DNA of 56,331 bases from Candidatus Hydrogenedentota bacterium (GCA_018005585.1 JAGMZX010000005.1:1-56331), one strand, 5' to 3'. Numbered from the stretch's first letter, positions 9,674-17,683 are shown. Made by a program: numbers and translations. The notes: generated from the sequence alone by a model not told the origin.

Positions 9674-10009
9674 GGAAGTCGTTGCGCAACCGCATGCGAG
9701 GATACCTCTCCCGGGAAGCGCGACCAGGCGCGGCACTTGCCTGTGTCATATTTCGAAATACGCAAGAACGATTGCCGGTCCGCGGAAAAATGGCCCGCTT
9801 GCCATATTCCTCGTGGAAACGAAAGGCGTGCCCAGCGGATTTGCGGCCTGCCCGAGGCGTGTATGGCTGAGGTGACGGCCAAACCGCAGACCCGTATCGC
9901 GTGAGGGAAGACCGCGCAACCACCCCGATTTTCCCCACGCGTGCCGGACGGTGTAGGCTACATCTCCGGTAATGTGATTGCTGTGGCTAATTCCACGAGG
10001 CCAGAGACC
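9674..10009. other. Intergenic region, no gene recognised
   Basis: About 340 bases between the thioesterase and the metallophosphoesterase. A frame of 66 codons (9670-9870) overlaps the thioesterase stop in an ATGA arrangement, but its Arg-rich product has no family signal and is full of codons rare in the neighbouring genes, so I do not call it. No convincing promoter or hairpin was found. Confidence 0.35.
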
Positions 10010-11830
10010 ATGCGTGCATCTCCTTGTCTGTACCCTGTGTTGATTCTGATCTTCGCCGCCATGTGTGCCGGCACAGCCGGTCACGCCGCGTTGATCGAGC
10101 AGTCGCTCGAGAGGTTGCGCCAATCGCCGCCCGTCTGCCCGGATGCTTTTGATTTCGTGGTCGTGGCGGACTCGAACACGCTCGAACCGCTCGAACAGGC
10201 GGAGGTGTTCAAGCAGATCCTCCGCGAGGTCAATGTCTTGAAACCCGGCTTCGTGTTCGAAGCCGGCGACATCATCCTGGGCGGCGCGGCGGAAGGCGTG
10301 CCCCCGCAGTGGGACGTTTTCGAGCAGACCATCGCGGCGTGCGAACCGCCATACCTGGCCATACCGGGCAACCACGACATCAGCGACGCGGCCACGGAGC
10401 GCATCTGGCTCGAACGCATGGGGCCGGCGCACTACACGTTCGCGTACGGCAACTCGTTGTTTATCGGATTGAACAGTGAAGAGGTGGGCGCGCTGGACCG
10501 TATTTCGGATGAGCAAGTGGCATGGCTCAAAGAGCAGCTTGCGGCGGCAACAGCCACAAACATCTTCGTGTTCCTGCACAGACCCTTGTTCGCGAACGAG
10601 GGCGACCCCGAAACGGCCGGCTCCGTGTGGGAAGCGCAGTGGGCGAATGTGGCGGAAACGTTCCGCGGCTATCCAGTCCGCGCGGTCTTTGCCGGCCACG
10701 AGCATATCTACCGCGACTGCGGCGTACGCGACGGCGTGCATTATGTAATCTGCGGCGGCGCGTCCGTGTACGGCATGAGAGGAAACGCGGACGAGGGGAA
10801 GTTCAACCATTATCTTCGCGTCCAGGTGCGCGGCGGCCAGTTCAGCTGGGCCGTCATCCAGCCGGGTTCGATCCTTCCCCAGGATGCGGTCACGAGCGAG
10901 CGCATCGACGAATTGTTCCGCATCCGCAACAAATGGCTCGTCTCGGAAGAGATCTACGCCCCGCTCGGCGAACCGGTCGACCGCGACCTGCGCGTCACAA
11001 TCAGCAACCCGCACGAGCGCGTTCTGACCTCTTTCTTGCGGTGGACCGTTCCCGAAGGGTGGTCGGTCATGCCCGAGCAGAGGGACTACGAAATCCCCGC
11101 TCATAGCGCGGCGCAACTCGTATTCCATGTGCAAAGCGAAGCAGCGGGCGCCGCGCGGTTCCCCGTGCCCGTGCTGCGCACCTTATACACTCAAACGCAA
11201 CACGGCCCCGCGGTCGAGGTCGCGCACGACCTGCGCTTCGTCCCCGTCTTGTCCGCGCGGCGTGCAAGCAGCCCTGTCGCCCCCGACGGCGTGCTGAGCG
11301 AATGGGAAGGCGCGCAATTCGCGCCGTCCGCGTATCCCGCCGGTTTCACCGGCGCGGCTCTCGACGACCTGGCCTGCGAAACGGCGTTCCTCTGGGACGA
11401 AGATTGGCTCTATATGGCGGTGCGCGTGCGCGACAACGAGTTTCATCAGCCCTACGCGGGCGACATCGTCTGGAAGGCGGACAATGTCGAGATGTTTCTC
11501 GACGGCTGGAGTTGGGGGCTCAGCCTGACCGCGCACGGGCCGGAAGTCTTCCTGTATCACGGCATCAACGTCTCCGCCGAGACGGTGAATACCGACGTGA
11601 AGCTAAGCGTGAAACGCGATGGAACCGGAACCTTCTACGAGGCGGCATTCCCTGAGTCGCATCTTGCGCCGTTGAAACTCGCGCCGGGCGCCAGCTTCCG
11701 GTTCAATTCGCTCATGAACGACCTCGACCCCTCGGGCCCGGAAACGGACCGGCACTGGCTGCAACTCGCGCCTGAGACAGGCTCCCCGGGCAACCCGCCG
11801 CCTCGCGTCAAGGTCGTGCTCGAACCCTGA
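10010..11830 (+). CDS. Exported metallophosphoesterase with C-terminal CBM9/DOMON-like domain
   Basis: A 606-residue protein with a signal peptide (SPCLYPVLILIFAAMCAGTAGHA). The calcineurin-like phosphoesterase core is clear: VVVADSNT (motif I), EAGDIILGG (motif II), AIPGNHD (motif III), FLHRPLF (motif IV) and FAGHEHIY (motif V). Motif I has DSN instead of the usual DXH, as is seen in related DSR-type subfamilies. After a linker and a beta domain, residues from about 430 onward (DGVLSEWEGAQF, ETAFLWDEDWLYMAVRVRDN, DNVEMFLDG) match CBM9-like carbohydrate-binding modules. ATG 10010 has GAGG upstream. It may dephosphorylate an extracellular, sugar-bound substrate; that is inference. Confidence 0.85.
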   Translation: MRASPCLYPVLILIFAAMCAGTAGHAALIEQSLERLRQSPPVCPDAFDFVVVADSNTLEPLEQAEVFKQILREVNVLKPGFVFEAGDIILGGAAEGVPPQWDVFEQTIAACEPPYLAIPGNHDISDAATERIWLERMGPAHYTFAYGNSLFIGLNSEEVGALDRISDEQVAWLKEQLAAATATNIFVFLHRPLFANEGDPETAGSVWEAQWANVAETFRGYPVRAVFAGHEHIYRDCGVRDGVHYVICGGASVYGMRGNADEGKFNHYLRVQVRGGQFSWAVIQPGSILPQDAVTSERIDELFRIRNKWLVSEEIYAPLGEPVDRDLRVTISNPHERVLTSFLRWTVPEGWSVMPEQRDYEIPAHSAAQLVFHVQSEAAGAARFPVPVLRTLYTQTQHGPAVEVAHDLRFVPVLSARRASSPVAPDGVLSEWEGAQFAPSAYPAGFTGAALDDLACETAFLWDEDWLYMAVRVRDNEFHQPYAGDIVWKADNVEMFLDGWSWGLSLTAHGPEVFLYHGINVSAETVNTDVKLSVKRDGTGTFYEAAFPESHLAPLKLAPGASFRFNSLMNDLDPSGPETDRHWLQLAPETGSPGNPPPRVKVVLEP

Positions 11831-11859
11831 AAACGATGAGAGGGAGAACACCGGGCCAA

Positions 11860-12477
11860 TCAGCGCAGCTGACGCTGCAGCCCGACCGCCACGCCCTGAA
11901 TCTGTACGTCGTGAGCGGGATAGCGCAAGGGCTGCATCGTCGGGTGCGCGGGGCGCAACTCCACCTGGTCGCCCGCGGGATGAAAATACTTCACCGTCGC
12001 CTCATCGCCAATCAGCGCCACGACAATGTCCCCCGTTCGCGGCCGACGCTGCTGGTCGACCACCAGAATGTCGCCGTCCAGGATACCCGCTTCGGTCATG
12101 CTGTCGCCGTTTACGCGCAGGCAGAACGCCTTGCGCCGCGCAAGCGATGACGCGACCGGCACGTAGTCTTCGATGTTCTCCGCCGCGTACAACGGCGGAC
12201 CCGCCGCGACGCGCCCCACGAGCGGCAACGCCCCGATGTTGTGCTGATACAAGCCCGCCGCCGCCTGCTCGGTGACGCGAATGCCGCGCGCTTTCGAACT
12301 GCGTTCCAGGTACCCTTTTTTTTCCAGCGCCACAAGGTGGTCCCGGGCCGCATTCGTGGATGTCAGGCCGAATTCGTCGCAGATTTCCGACATCGTCGGC
12401 GGGAGCCCATGGTCGCGGACGCATTCGATCACGAACTCGAGTACGTTGCGCTGCCGTTTCGTGAGCCCTTTCGCCAT
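11860..12477 (-). CDS. lexA: LexA repressor, SOS response regulator
   Basis: A 205-residue protein of normal LexA length. The N-terminal winged helix reads LTKRQRNVLEFVIECVRDHG and PPTMSEICDEFGLTSTNAAR. The C-terminal S24 peptidase domain has the cleavage site Ala-Gly in VGRVAAGPPLY, the nucleophilic Ser in NGDSMTEAGILDGD and the general-base Lys in EATVKYF. Under DNA damage RecA-ssDNA triggers self-cleavage and derepression. The gene has its own promoter and a CTGT-N8-TCAG box over the start of transcription (12498-12513), so it is very likely autoregulated. All key residues are intact. Confidence 0.95.
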   Translation of the reverse strand: MAKGLTKRQRNVLEFVIECVRDHGLPPTMSEICDEFGLTSTNAARDHLVALEKKGYLERSSKARGIRVTEQAAAGLYQHNIGALPLVGRVAAGPPLYAAENIEDYVPVASSLARRKAFCLRVNGDSMTEAGILDGDILVVDQQRRPRTGDIVVALIGDEATVKYFHPAGDQVELRPAHPTMQPLRYPAHDVQIQGVAVGLQRQLR

Positions 12478-12497
12478 GACAGGTTCCTCGATAAAGA

Positions 12498-12513
12498 CTG
12501 AATTTCTTTACAG
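12498..12513 (-). promoter_or_regulatory. Candidate LexA operator (SOS box)
   Basis: On the minus strand the sequence is CTGTAAAGAAATTCAG, close to the classical CTGT-N8-ACAG box with one changed half-site base. It lies 4 bases past the -10 element, over the expected transcription start of lexA, which is where autoregulatory LexA boxes sit. Assignment rests on position and similarity to the proteobacterial consensus; the box used by this lineage is not known to me. Confidence 0.6.
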
Positions 12514-12517
12514 GGAT

Positions 12518-12546
12518 ATTCTTTCAGATTTATTCAGCGGTGTCAA
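12518..12546 (-). promoter_or_regulatory. lexA promoter
   Basis: A perfect -35 TTGACA (12546-12541 on the minus strand) is followed after exactly 17 bases by AAGAAT (12523-12518), a 4 of 6 match to TATAAT. Transcription would start near 12511, inside the LexA-like box, and leave a leader of about 35 bases before the lexA ATG. Confidence 0.65.
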
Positions 12547-12550
12547 GAGG

Positions 12551-12568
12551 CGGTCAGCAAGCTGACCG
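12551..12568. repeat. Perfect 18-bp palindrome upstream of the lexA -35
   Basis: CGGTCAGCAAGCTGACCG is a perfect inverted repeat with 8-base arms and a 2-base centre, 4 bases upstream of the lexA -35. It could end transcription from the ABC operon, whose last gene stops at 12645, but it has no T-run on the exit side (the T-run lies before it). It could equally be a protein-binding site next to the lexA promoter. Confidence 0.5.
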
Positions 12569-12644
12569 AAAAAGAGCGGCAGCAAACTGCAGTATCTCCA
12601 CACGAAACGCGGCAATACGTTGGCGAAAGCAGAAAACAGCCTGC

Positions 12645-13673
12645 TTAACGCAGGGCCCCCGAGGCGGGCTCATATTCCCAGGTCCGGCCAGGGTAAGGGT
12701 GTTCGGGCAGGAGCGCCAGATAACCCGGCTGGACCAGTTCTTCGAGAGACGAGGCCCAGCGGCCCGTGTCGCGCCGGAATTTCTCGATGGCGTTGCGGAT
12801 GGCCGTCTCGCGGCGGCGCGTGTCTTCATCAAGCAGCGTCGTATTGCGCACAACGCCGTCCGCGTCGATGAAAAAACGACCGCCCAGCGGGTCCACCGGC
12901 AATTGGGTGATCACCCCCGCGCGCAACAGCTCCTCGAGGTCCTTCACGGGCTGGCGAGTCCGGCGCGCGTAGGCCGCGGCCTGTTCCGTCAGGGCGCGGC
13001 AGTACTCGCGGATGGCGAGTTCCTCGAGTTTGCGCGCGGCCATGTCGCGGAGCAGCCGGTCTTCGCTCTGCGCCAGCTTCTCCCACATCTCGCGTTCGAG
13101 GGCCGTGTCGCTGATATCGCCCGCCGCGCGCAGCTTGTCCACCAGGTCCGCGACATATGCCGGCGCGCGGCCCGTATCGGCGCTCATGGCGAGATAGCGC
13201 CGGGCCCGTTCACGCGAACCCGGTTCGTCCTTGCGGTTGAGCAGATAGATCATCGCCATCTCGTAGGGCAATTCCCAGGCATCCGGGACCTGCACCGACC
13301 CCTTCTCCAGCAGATGCAGCCCGGCATCGTCGTCTGCGCGCAACGACGCCAGAAAGATGCCACCGTAGCGATACACGTCCTTGAAGTAGGGGTCGAGACG
13401 GACACACGTGTTCAGCATATGGTCCAACCACGTGAACGCCCGGTCCCCCTTCAACTGCGTCGCGGTGTATTGGATGCAGCGCAGCCACAGAAAATCGGCG
13501 ATTATGCTGTCCATGCCGCACGTGAAATGGTTGAGCAGCTTCTCGTTCGGCAGGTAGAGCAGTTCGTCCTCGACGGACGCGCGCGCCGCGTCGATTCGCA
13601 CTTGCGCCCCGACGGCCAGCGCGGCCAACAAAGCCGCGCACGCCAGCGCGGCCCATCGCGCGCCCCGCTTCAT
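12645..13673 (-). CDS. Exported TPR-like protein with two pseudopilin-like C-terminal repeats; third gene of ABC operon
   Basis: A 342-residue protein starting MKRGARWAALACAALLAALA, an N-terminal signal or anchor. Residues 80-210 are helical with TPR-like spacing (for example DAWELPYEMAMIYLLNRKDE). The C-terminus holds two tandem repeats, about 221-272 and 291-342, that resemble the GspG pseudopilin tail: KDLEELLRAGVITQLPVDPL and SSLEELVQPGYLALLPEHPY, each followed by a G..F/W strand pair. The start overlaps the permease stop by four bases (ATGA), so it is translationally coupled to the ABC-2 exporter and likely works with it outside the cytoplasm. Function unknown; ends 168 bases before lexA. 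Confidence 0.75.
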   Translation of the reverse strand: MKRGARWAALACAALLAALAVGAQVRIDAARASVEDELLYLPNEKLLNHFTCGMDSIIADFLWLRCIQYTATQLKGDRAFTWLDHMLNTCVRLDPYFKDVYRYGGIFLASLRADDDAGLHLLEKGSVQVPDAWELPYEMAMIYLLNRKDEPGSRERARRYLAMSADTGRAPAYVADLVDKLRAAGDISDTALEREMWEKLAQSEDRLLRDMAARKLEELAIREYCRALTEQAAAYARRTRQPVKDLEELLRAGVITQLPVDPLGGRFFIDADGVVRNTTLLDEDTRRRETAIRNAIEKFRRDTGRWASSLEELVQPGYLALLPEHPYPGRTWEYEPASGALR

Positions 13674-14434
13674 ACATCCTTTTCCTTGAAGGCCAGCGCG
13701 GCCAGGATCAGCAGCACGACGGTATACGCGAGGCCATAGGCCAGCGTCCACGCCACGTACGCCAGCGAAACGGGCACGCCATTCGCCGCCTCCGCGCGGA
13801 TATCGAAATTGCTCAGGTTCGGGATTACGTAATAGGCGATTTCGAGGGCCTCTTTCGCGGCGGTGCCGTCGAACTGCGGCGGCAGGTCGTGAAACACGCC
13901 CGTGGCGTGGCCGAACGCATACACCGAGAACACGATAACCGCGCCGAGTATGGGCGACGTGAGCGTCGACAACAACACGGCGAACGCCGTGACCAGCAGC
14001 AATTTCCAGTAGATAAGCAGGACGGCGAGGAAGAACATCGCGTCGAGACTGCCGCCCAGCAACAGCACATAGACCGCGGACACGCCCGTCATGATGGCTG
14101 TCACGGCCAGCAGAAGTCCCATCAATCCGAAATACTTGCCCAGGATGAACTCGTACCGGTGTATCGGCTGCGAGATGATCGTGTACAGCGTGCGCTTGTC
14201 GATTTCCTTGTAGACGAGACTGGTGCCGACGAAAATGGCGATCAGCACGCCGAACAACGAAATCGCCGCCAGCGTGATGTCCTTCACGATCTTGATGTCC
14301 TGGCCGATGCTGATCCACCCGAGCGCCTTCGACCCCAGAATCGTGACGCCCGCGAAGAACAGCAGCACGTACAGTACCTTGTCGCGCACCGATTCGCGGA
14401 ACGTGTTCTGGGCAACGGCAAGGATGCGGTTCAC
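13670..14434 (-). CDS. ABC-2 type transporter permease
   Basis: A 254-residue membrane protein with about six hydrophobic segments (VLYVLLFFAGVTILG, AISLFGVLIAIFVGTSLVY, LMGLLLAVTAIMTGVSAVYV, LLVTAFAVLLSTLTSPILG and others). The motif VYKEIDKRTLYTIISQPIHR after the second segment is characteristic of ABC-2 permeases of the NosY/YhaP-like group. It pairs with the ATPase gene immediately upstream (ATGA overlap at 14431-14434) and with the exported protein downstream (ATGA overlap at 13670-13673), so the three products are made together and probably form one export or envelope-remodelling complex. The cargo is not identifiable. Confidence 0.9.
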   Translation of the reverse strand: MNRILAVAQNTFRESVRDKVLYVLLFFAGVTILGSKALGWISIGQDIKIVKDITLAAISLFGVLIAIFVGTSLVYKEIDKRTLYTIISQPIHRYEFILGKYFGLMGLLLAVTAIMTGVSAVYVLLLGGSLDAMFFLAVLLIYWKLLLVTAFAVLLSTLTSPILGAVIVFSVYAFGHATGVFHDLPPQFDGTAAKEALEIAYYVIPNLSNFDIRAEAANGVPVSLAYVAWTLAYGLAYTVVLLILAALAFKEKDV

Positions 14435-15363
14435 GGCGCGTCATCCTTCTCCTGCGCTTCGATGAAGTAATCTTCCAGCGACTTGCGCACCGGGCTGTAC
14501 TCGACGAGCCGCCCGCCCGCCCCGTGCACGGCCCTGACGAGGTCATTCGCGGCGTCCTGCCCGTCCACAACGAAGATGTGCAGGTCGTCAATGGTCCGGT
14601 GCGACACGGCGCGCCCGGCCTGCGCTTGGGCCGCATCGGCGCTCAGTCCTGAGACAACCACCTCGACCTGGTTCAACCGTTCGCCAAGCAGTTCATCGAG
14701 CCGGCCCTCGCGCGTGAGCCGTCCGCGCACGAGGATGCCGGCCCGGTCGCAAATCTGTTCAACGTCGCCCAGCACGTGCGAGCTGAAAAAAAGCGTCTTC
14801 TTCGCGTCGCGCATCCGCAGGATCAACTCGCGGATCGAGCGCCGGCCCAGCGGGTCCAGCCCGCTCATCGGCTCGTCCAGGATCAGGATCGGCGGGTCGC
14901 CCACCAGCGCCACGGCGAAGCCCAGCCGTTGCCGCATGCCTTTCGAGAACCCCTTGACACGCCGGTCGGCGATGCCGCGCAACTCGAGCAGGTCCGCGAG
15001 CTTGTCCCATTCGCGCGCGCGGGCCGGCGCATCCAGCCCTTGCAGCCGGGCGTAGAAATCGATGGTCTCGCGCGGCGTCAGGTACTCGTAAAAATAGGGC
15101 TGTTCCGGCAGATACCCGATGAGGCCCCGCGCCTTGCGCGTCCGCGCGTCCTCGCCCAGCACGTGCGCCGTGCCCGACGTAGGCCGCAGCAGGCTGCACA
15201 GGATCTTGATGGTCGTGGTCTTGCCCGCGCCGTTGCGCCCCAGAAAACCGTACACCTCCCCCTCGCGCACGTTCAGGTCCACGGCGTCCAGCGCACACAC
15301 CCGCGATTTCCCCACTGCACGGTAGACCTTGCCCAATCCTCGCGTCAGAATCGCCGGCATCAT
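14431..15363 (-). CDS. ABC transporter ATP-binding protein
   Basis: A 310-residue ATPase. Walker A GRNGAGKTT, Q-loop IGYLPEQPYFYEYL, signature FSKGMRQRLGFAVAL, Walker B PPILILDEPMSGLD and the H-loop FFSSHVLGD are all intact. The C-terminal 90 residues (RLTREGRLDELLGERLNQVE onward) form the extra domain common in CcmA/NatA-type subunits that partner ABC-2 permeases. It is the first gene of a three-gene operon and has a good sigma70-like promoter at 15411-15439. Confidence 0.92.
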   Translation of the reverse strand: MMPAILTRGLGKVYRAVGKSRVCALDAVDLNVREGEVYGFLGRNGAGKTTTIKILCSLLRPTSGTAHVLGEDARTRKARGLIGYLPEQPYFYEYLTPRETIDFYARLQGLDAPARAREWDKLADLLELRGIADRRVKGFSKGMRQRLGFAVALVGDPPILILDEPMSGLDPLGRRSIRELILRMRDAKKTLFFSSHVLGDVEQICDRAGILVRGRLTREGRLDELLGERLNQVEVVVSGLSADAAQAQAGRAVSHRTIDDLHIFVVDGQDAANDLVRAVHGAGGRLVEYSPVRKSLEDYFIEAQEKDDAP

Positions 15364-15410
15364 CCTTTGACTCCACTACGTGCCTCCGCAGGCCCGCTGG
15401 TCCCGTTCAG

Positions 15411-15439
15411 ATTTTATCCAGACCCGCCGCGCTTGTCCA
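15411..15439 (-). promoter_or_regulatory. Promoter of the ABC transporter operon
   Basis: Minus-strand -35 TGGACA (15439-15434), a 17-base spacer and -10 TAAAAT (15416-15411), each matching the sigma70 consensus in five of six positions. The leader to the ATPase start at 15363 is about 40 bases. It stands back to back with the rpsD promoter, the two -35 boxes being about 15 bases apart. Confidence 0.6.
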
Positions 15440-15453
15440 GAGAGACGAAATGT

Positions 15454-15483
15454 TTGACACGGGCCGCGGCCATATACTAGGAT
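15454..15483 (+). promoter_or_regulatory. Promoter of rpsD
   Basis: A perfect -35 TTGACA (15454-15459) and an 18-base spacer lead to TAGGAT (15478-15483), a 4 of 6 match to the -10 consensus. It leaves a leader of about 125 bases before rpsD, long enough for the autogenous control that S4 exerts in other bacteria, although I see no known S4-binding fold by eye. Confidence 0.5.
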
Positions 15484-15617
15484 ATAGCGCCACGTGTCCG
15501 TGGGGCATGTGTGTCTGTTTTTCGCCAACCCGGATAGGTGCAGGCCGTTCCCGTGACGTGCGCGGCGCGTGCGGTGCGTCCTGATGTCAACGACAAGAGA
15601 GAAAGAGAAGCGGATTT

Positions 15618-16226
15618 ATGGCCAGGTACCTTGGACCAAAACACAAACTGTGCCGCAGGCTTGGTTCCTGCATCTGGGGCAGCCCGAAATGCCCTTCGGC
15701 CAAGCGGGCATACGGGCCCGGCGTGCACGGGCCGAACAAACGGGGCAAACTCTCCGTATACGGCCAGCAATTGCAGGACAAGCAGAAGATCCGGCTGCAT
15801 TATGGCCTGCTGGAACGCCAGATGCGCAAGACTTTCGCGGAAGCCCAGCGCATGGGCGGCGTCACCGGCACGAATTTGCTGATGCTGCTCGAATCGCGGG
15901 CGGACAGCGTGGTCTACCGGATCGGTTTCGCGCCGACCATGTCGGCGGCGCGCCAATTGGTGACGCACGGACACATCCTCGTGAACGGCAAGAAGATCAG
16001 CAAACCGGCTTTCCAGGTGAAACCGGGGATGACCATCTCGGTCCGCGAGCGCAGCCGGAAGATGCCGATGATTGCCGAGGGCGTCGAGAACCCGCCCGTG
16101 CAGATGCCGGAATACCTCGAACGGGCCGCCAAGTCCTTCGACGGGCGCATGATTGCCGTGCCGAACCTCGAGACCATTCCGTTCAAGGCGGACACGGCGG
16201 GCGTAATCGGGTTCTACTCGCGGTAG
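15618..16226 (+). CDS. rpsD: 30S ribosomal protein S4
   Basis: A 202-residue protein of normal S4 length. It begins MARYLGPKHKLCRRLGSC, has the conserved YGPGVHGPNKRGKLSVYG segment, and the S4 RNA-binding domain from about residue 95 (ESRADSVVYRIGFAPTMSAA and VTHGHILVNGKKI). It nucleates 30S assembly on the 5' domain of 16S rRNA. Three Cys (12, 18, 25) remain near the N-terminus, a partly degraded version of the four-Cys zinc site found in C+ type S4 proteins. The gene stands alone between its own promoter and a strong terminator, not in the usual rpsM-rpsK-rpsD-rpoA cluster. Confidence 0.95.
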   Translation: MARYLGPKHKLCRRLGSCIWGSPKCPSAKRAYGPGVHGPNKRGKLSVYGQQLQDKQKIRLHYGLLERQMRKTFAEAQRMGGVTGTNLLMLLESRADSVVYRIGFAPTMSAARQLVTHGHILVNGKKISKPAFQVKPGMTISVRERSRKMPMIAEGVENPPVQMPEYLERAAKSFDGRMIAVPNLETIPFKADTAGVIGFYSR

Positions 16227-16254
16227 AACGCCCCGTATAGCGCGCAGCTTTTCG

Positions 16255-16289
16255 GCGGGCCGTTTTCACTTTCGGCCCGCTTGTTTTTT
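16255..16289 (+). terminator. Rho-independent terminator after rpsD
   Basis: Stem GCGGGCC (16255-16261) pairs with GGCCCGC (16274-16280) across a 12-base loop, followed by TTGTTTTTT. It lies 29 bases after the rpsD stop and 38 bases before purA, so purA should have separate expression or rely on read-through. Confidence 0.85.
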
Positions 16290-16326
16290 GCGGACGCGGC
16301 CCGGCCGCGCAATGAGGGTGCAACAT

Positions 16327-17604
16327 ATGAGCATCGAGGTCGTAGTGGGTGCAAACTGGGGCGACGAGGGCAAGGGCCGCATGGTGGACTACCTCGCCCA
16401 GAGCGCCGACATTGTCGTGCGGTACCAAGGCGGCAACAACGCGGGGCACACGGTCGTCAACGAATTCGGCGAGTTCAAACTGCACCTGCTGCCGTCCGGC
16501 GTATTCAACCCGAAAGCACTGAACATCCTCGGGCCGGGAATGGTAATCGACATCGAGGCGTTCGCCGACGAGATCGACGTCATCCGCAAACGCGGTATCG
16601 AGCCGAACCTGCGCGTGTCCGAGCGCGCCACCATCTGCTTCCCCTTCCACCGGCTCCAGGACGGCTGGGAAGAAGAACGCCTCGGCAAGAAGGCCTACGG
16701 CTCAACCCGGCGCGGCATCGCCCCCGCCTACGGCGACCGCACCATGAAAAAAGCGATCCAGATAGGCGAGCTGCTGTACCCCGACTGGCTCGAACAGCAC
16801 CTGCGCGAAATCGTCGATTGGAAGAAGCTCACCGCGACCGGCGTGTACGGCAAAGACGACTCCTTCACCTTCGAAGAAACCATCGCGTGGGCGCGTGCGC
16901 ACGGCGAACGCATCCGTCCGCTCATCTGCGACACTTCGGCCATCCTGGACGACGCGGCGCACGCAGGCAAGCATATTGTCTTCGAGGCCCAGCTCGGCAC
17001 GCTGCGCGACCTGAACTTCGGCATCTTCCCGTTCACCACGTCCTCCTGCACGCTCGCGGCCTATGCGCCCATCGGCGGCGGACTGTTCGGCTTCGCGCCC
17101 GACCGCGTCATCGCCGTGATCAAAGCCTTCTCGACCTGCGTCGGCGAGGGCCCCTTCGTCACGCTCATGGACGAACACGATGCCAACGACCTGCGCGAAG
17201 TCGCCCACGAATACGGCGCCGCCACCGGCCGGCCCCGGACCATCGGCCATTTCGACGCCGTCGCCTCGCGCTACGGCGCGTGGGCCCAGGGCGCGACCGA
17301 AATCGCGTTGACCAAGCTCGACAGCCTCAGCGGGCGCAAAACCCTCAAGATTTGCGTCGATTACGCCTGGCGCGGCCAGCCCGTGGGCCGGTTCCCGCTC
17401 AACGCCGTGCTCGAAGAGGCGACTCCCATCTACCAGGAAATGCCCGGCTGGATCGAAGACATCAGCGGCGTCCGCCGGTTCGGCGACCTGCCCCCGGCGG
17501 CGCAGGAATACGTGCTCGAGATCGAGCGCCGCGTCCAATGCCGCGTCCGCTACGTCTCCGTCGGCCCCGAACGCGACGCGCTCATCGACCGCGGCCCGGC
17601 CTGA
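16327..17604 (+). CDS. purA: Adenylosuccinate synthetase
   Basis: A 425-residue enzyme, normal length. It makes adenylosuccinate from IMP, aspartate and GTP, the first committed step to AMP. The GTP/IMP loop reads VVVGANWGDEGKGRMVDYLA with the catalytic Asp in GDEGKG, and the second catalytic residue His in GGNNAGHTVVNEFG. The family segment usually written STRRGIGPAY is STRRGIAPAYGDRTMKK here, and the GTP/Mg region GDLPPAAQEYVLEIE near the C-terminus is recognisable. ATG 16327 follows GAGGGTGCAACAT; an upstream in-frame ATG (16312) is possible. The large overlapping frame on the same strand is a shadow. Confidence 0.95.
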   Translation: MSIEVVVGANWGDEGKGRMVDYLAQSADIVVRYQGGNNAGHTVVNEFGEFKLHLLPSGVFNPKALNILGPGMVIDIEAFADEIDVIRKRGIEPNLRVSERATICFPFHRLQDGWEEERLGKKAYGSTRRGIAPAYGDRTMKKAIQIGELLYPDWLEQHLREIVDWKKLTATGVYGKDDSFTFEETIAWARAHGERIRPLICDTSAILDDAAHAGKHIVFEAQLGTLRDLNFGIFPFTTSSCTLAAYAPIGGGLFGFAPDRVIAVIKAFSTCVGEGPFVTLMDEHDANDLREVAHEYGAATGRPRTIGHFDAVASRYGAWAQGATEIALTKLDSLSGRKTLKICVDYAWRGQPVGRFPLNAVLEEATPIYQEMPGWIEDISGVRRFGDLPPAAQEYVLEIERRVQCRVRYVSVGPERDALIDRGPA

Positions 17605-17612
17605 ACCCCGCC

Positions 17613-17683
17613 GTGGCATGGGCATCCTGCCCATGCTCTTGGTCCCCTGCGTTCGCCCCGCACGGGCGGGACGCCCGTGCCAC
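17613..17683. repeat. Long imperfect inverted repeat (REP-like) between convergent genes
   Basis: Two 23-base arms, 17613-17635 and 17661-17683, are inverted copies of each other with four or five mismatches, and each arm is itself a hairpin (GGGCATCCTGCCC and CACGGGCGGGACGCCCGTG). The element fills the gap between the purA stop and the rhaA stop, two genes that converge, so it may act as a two-way terminator. Its nested design is like REP/BIME elements. Confidence 0.65.

Noticed and set aside
9670-9870. 66-codon frame coupled by ATGA to the thioesterase gene
   Set aside because: Arg-rich product with many codons that neighbours avoid and no family signal; more likely chance.
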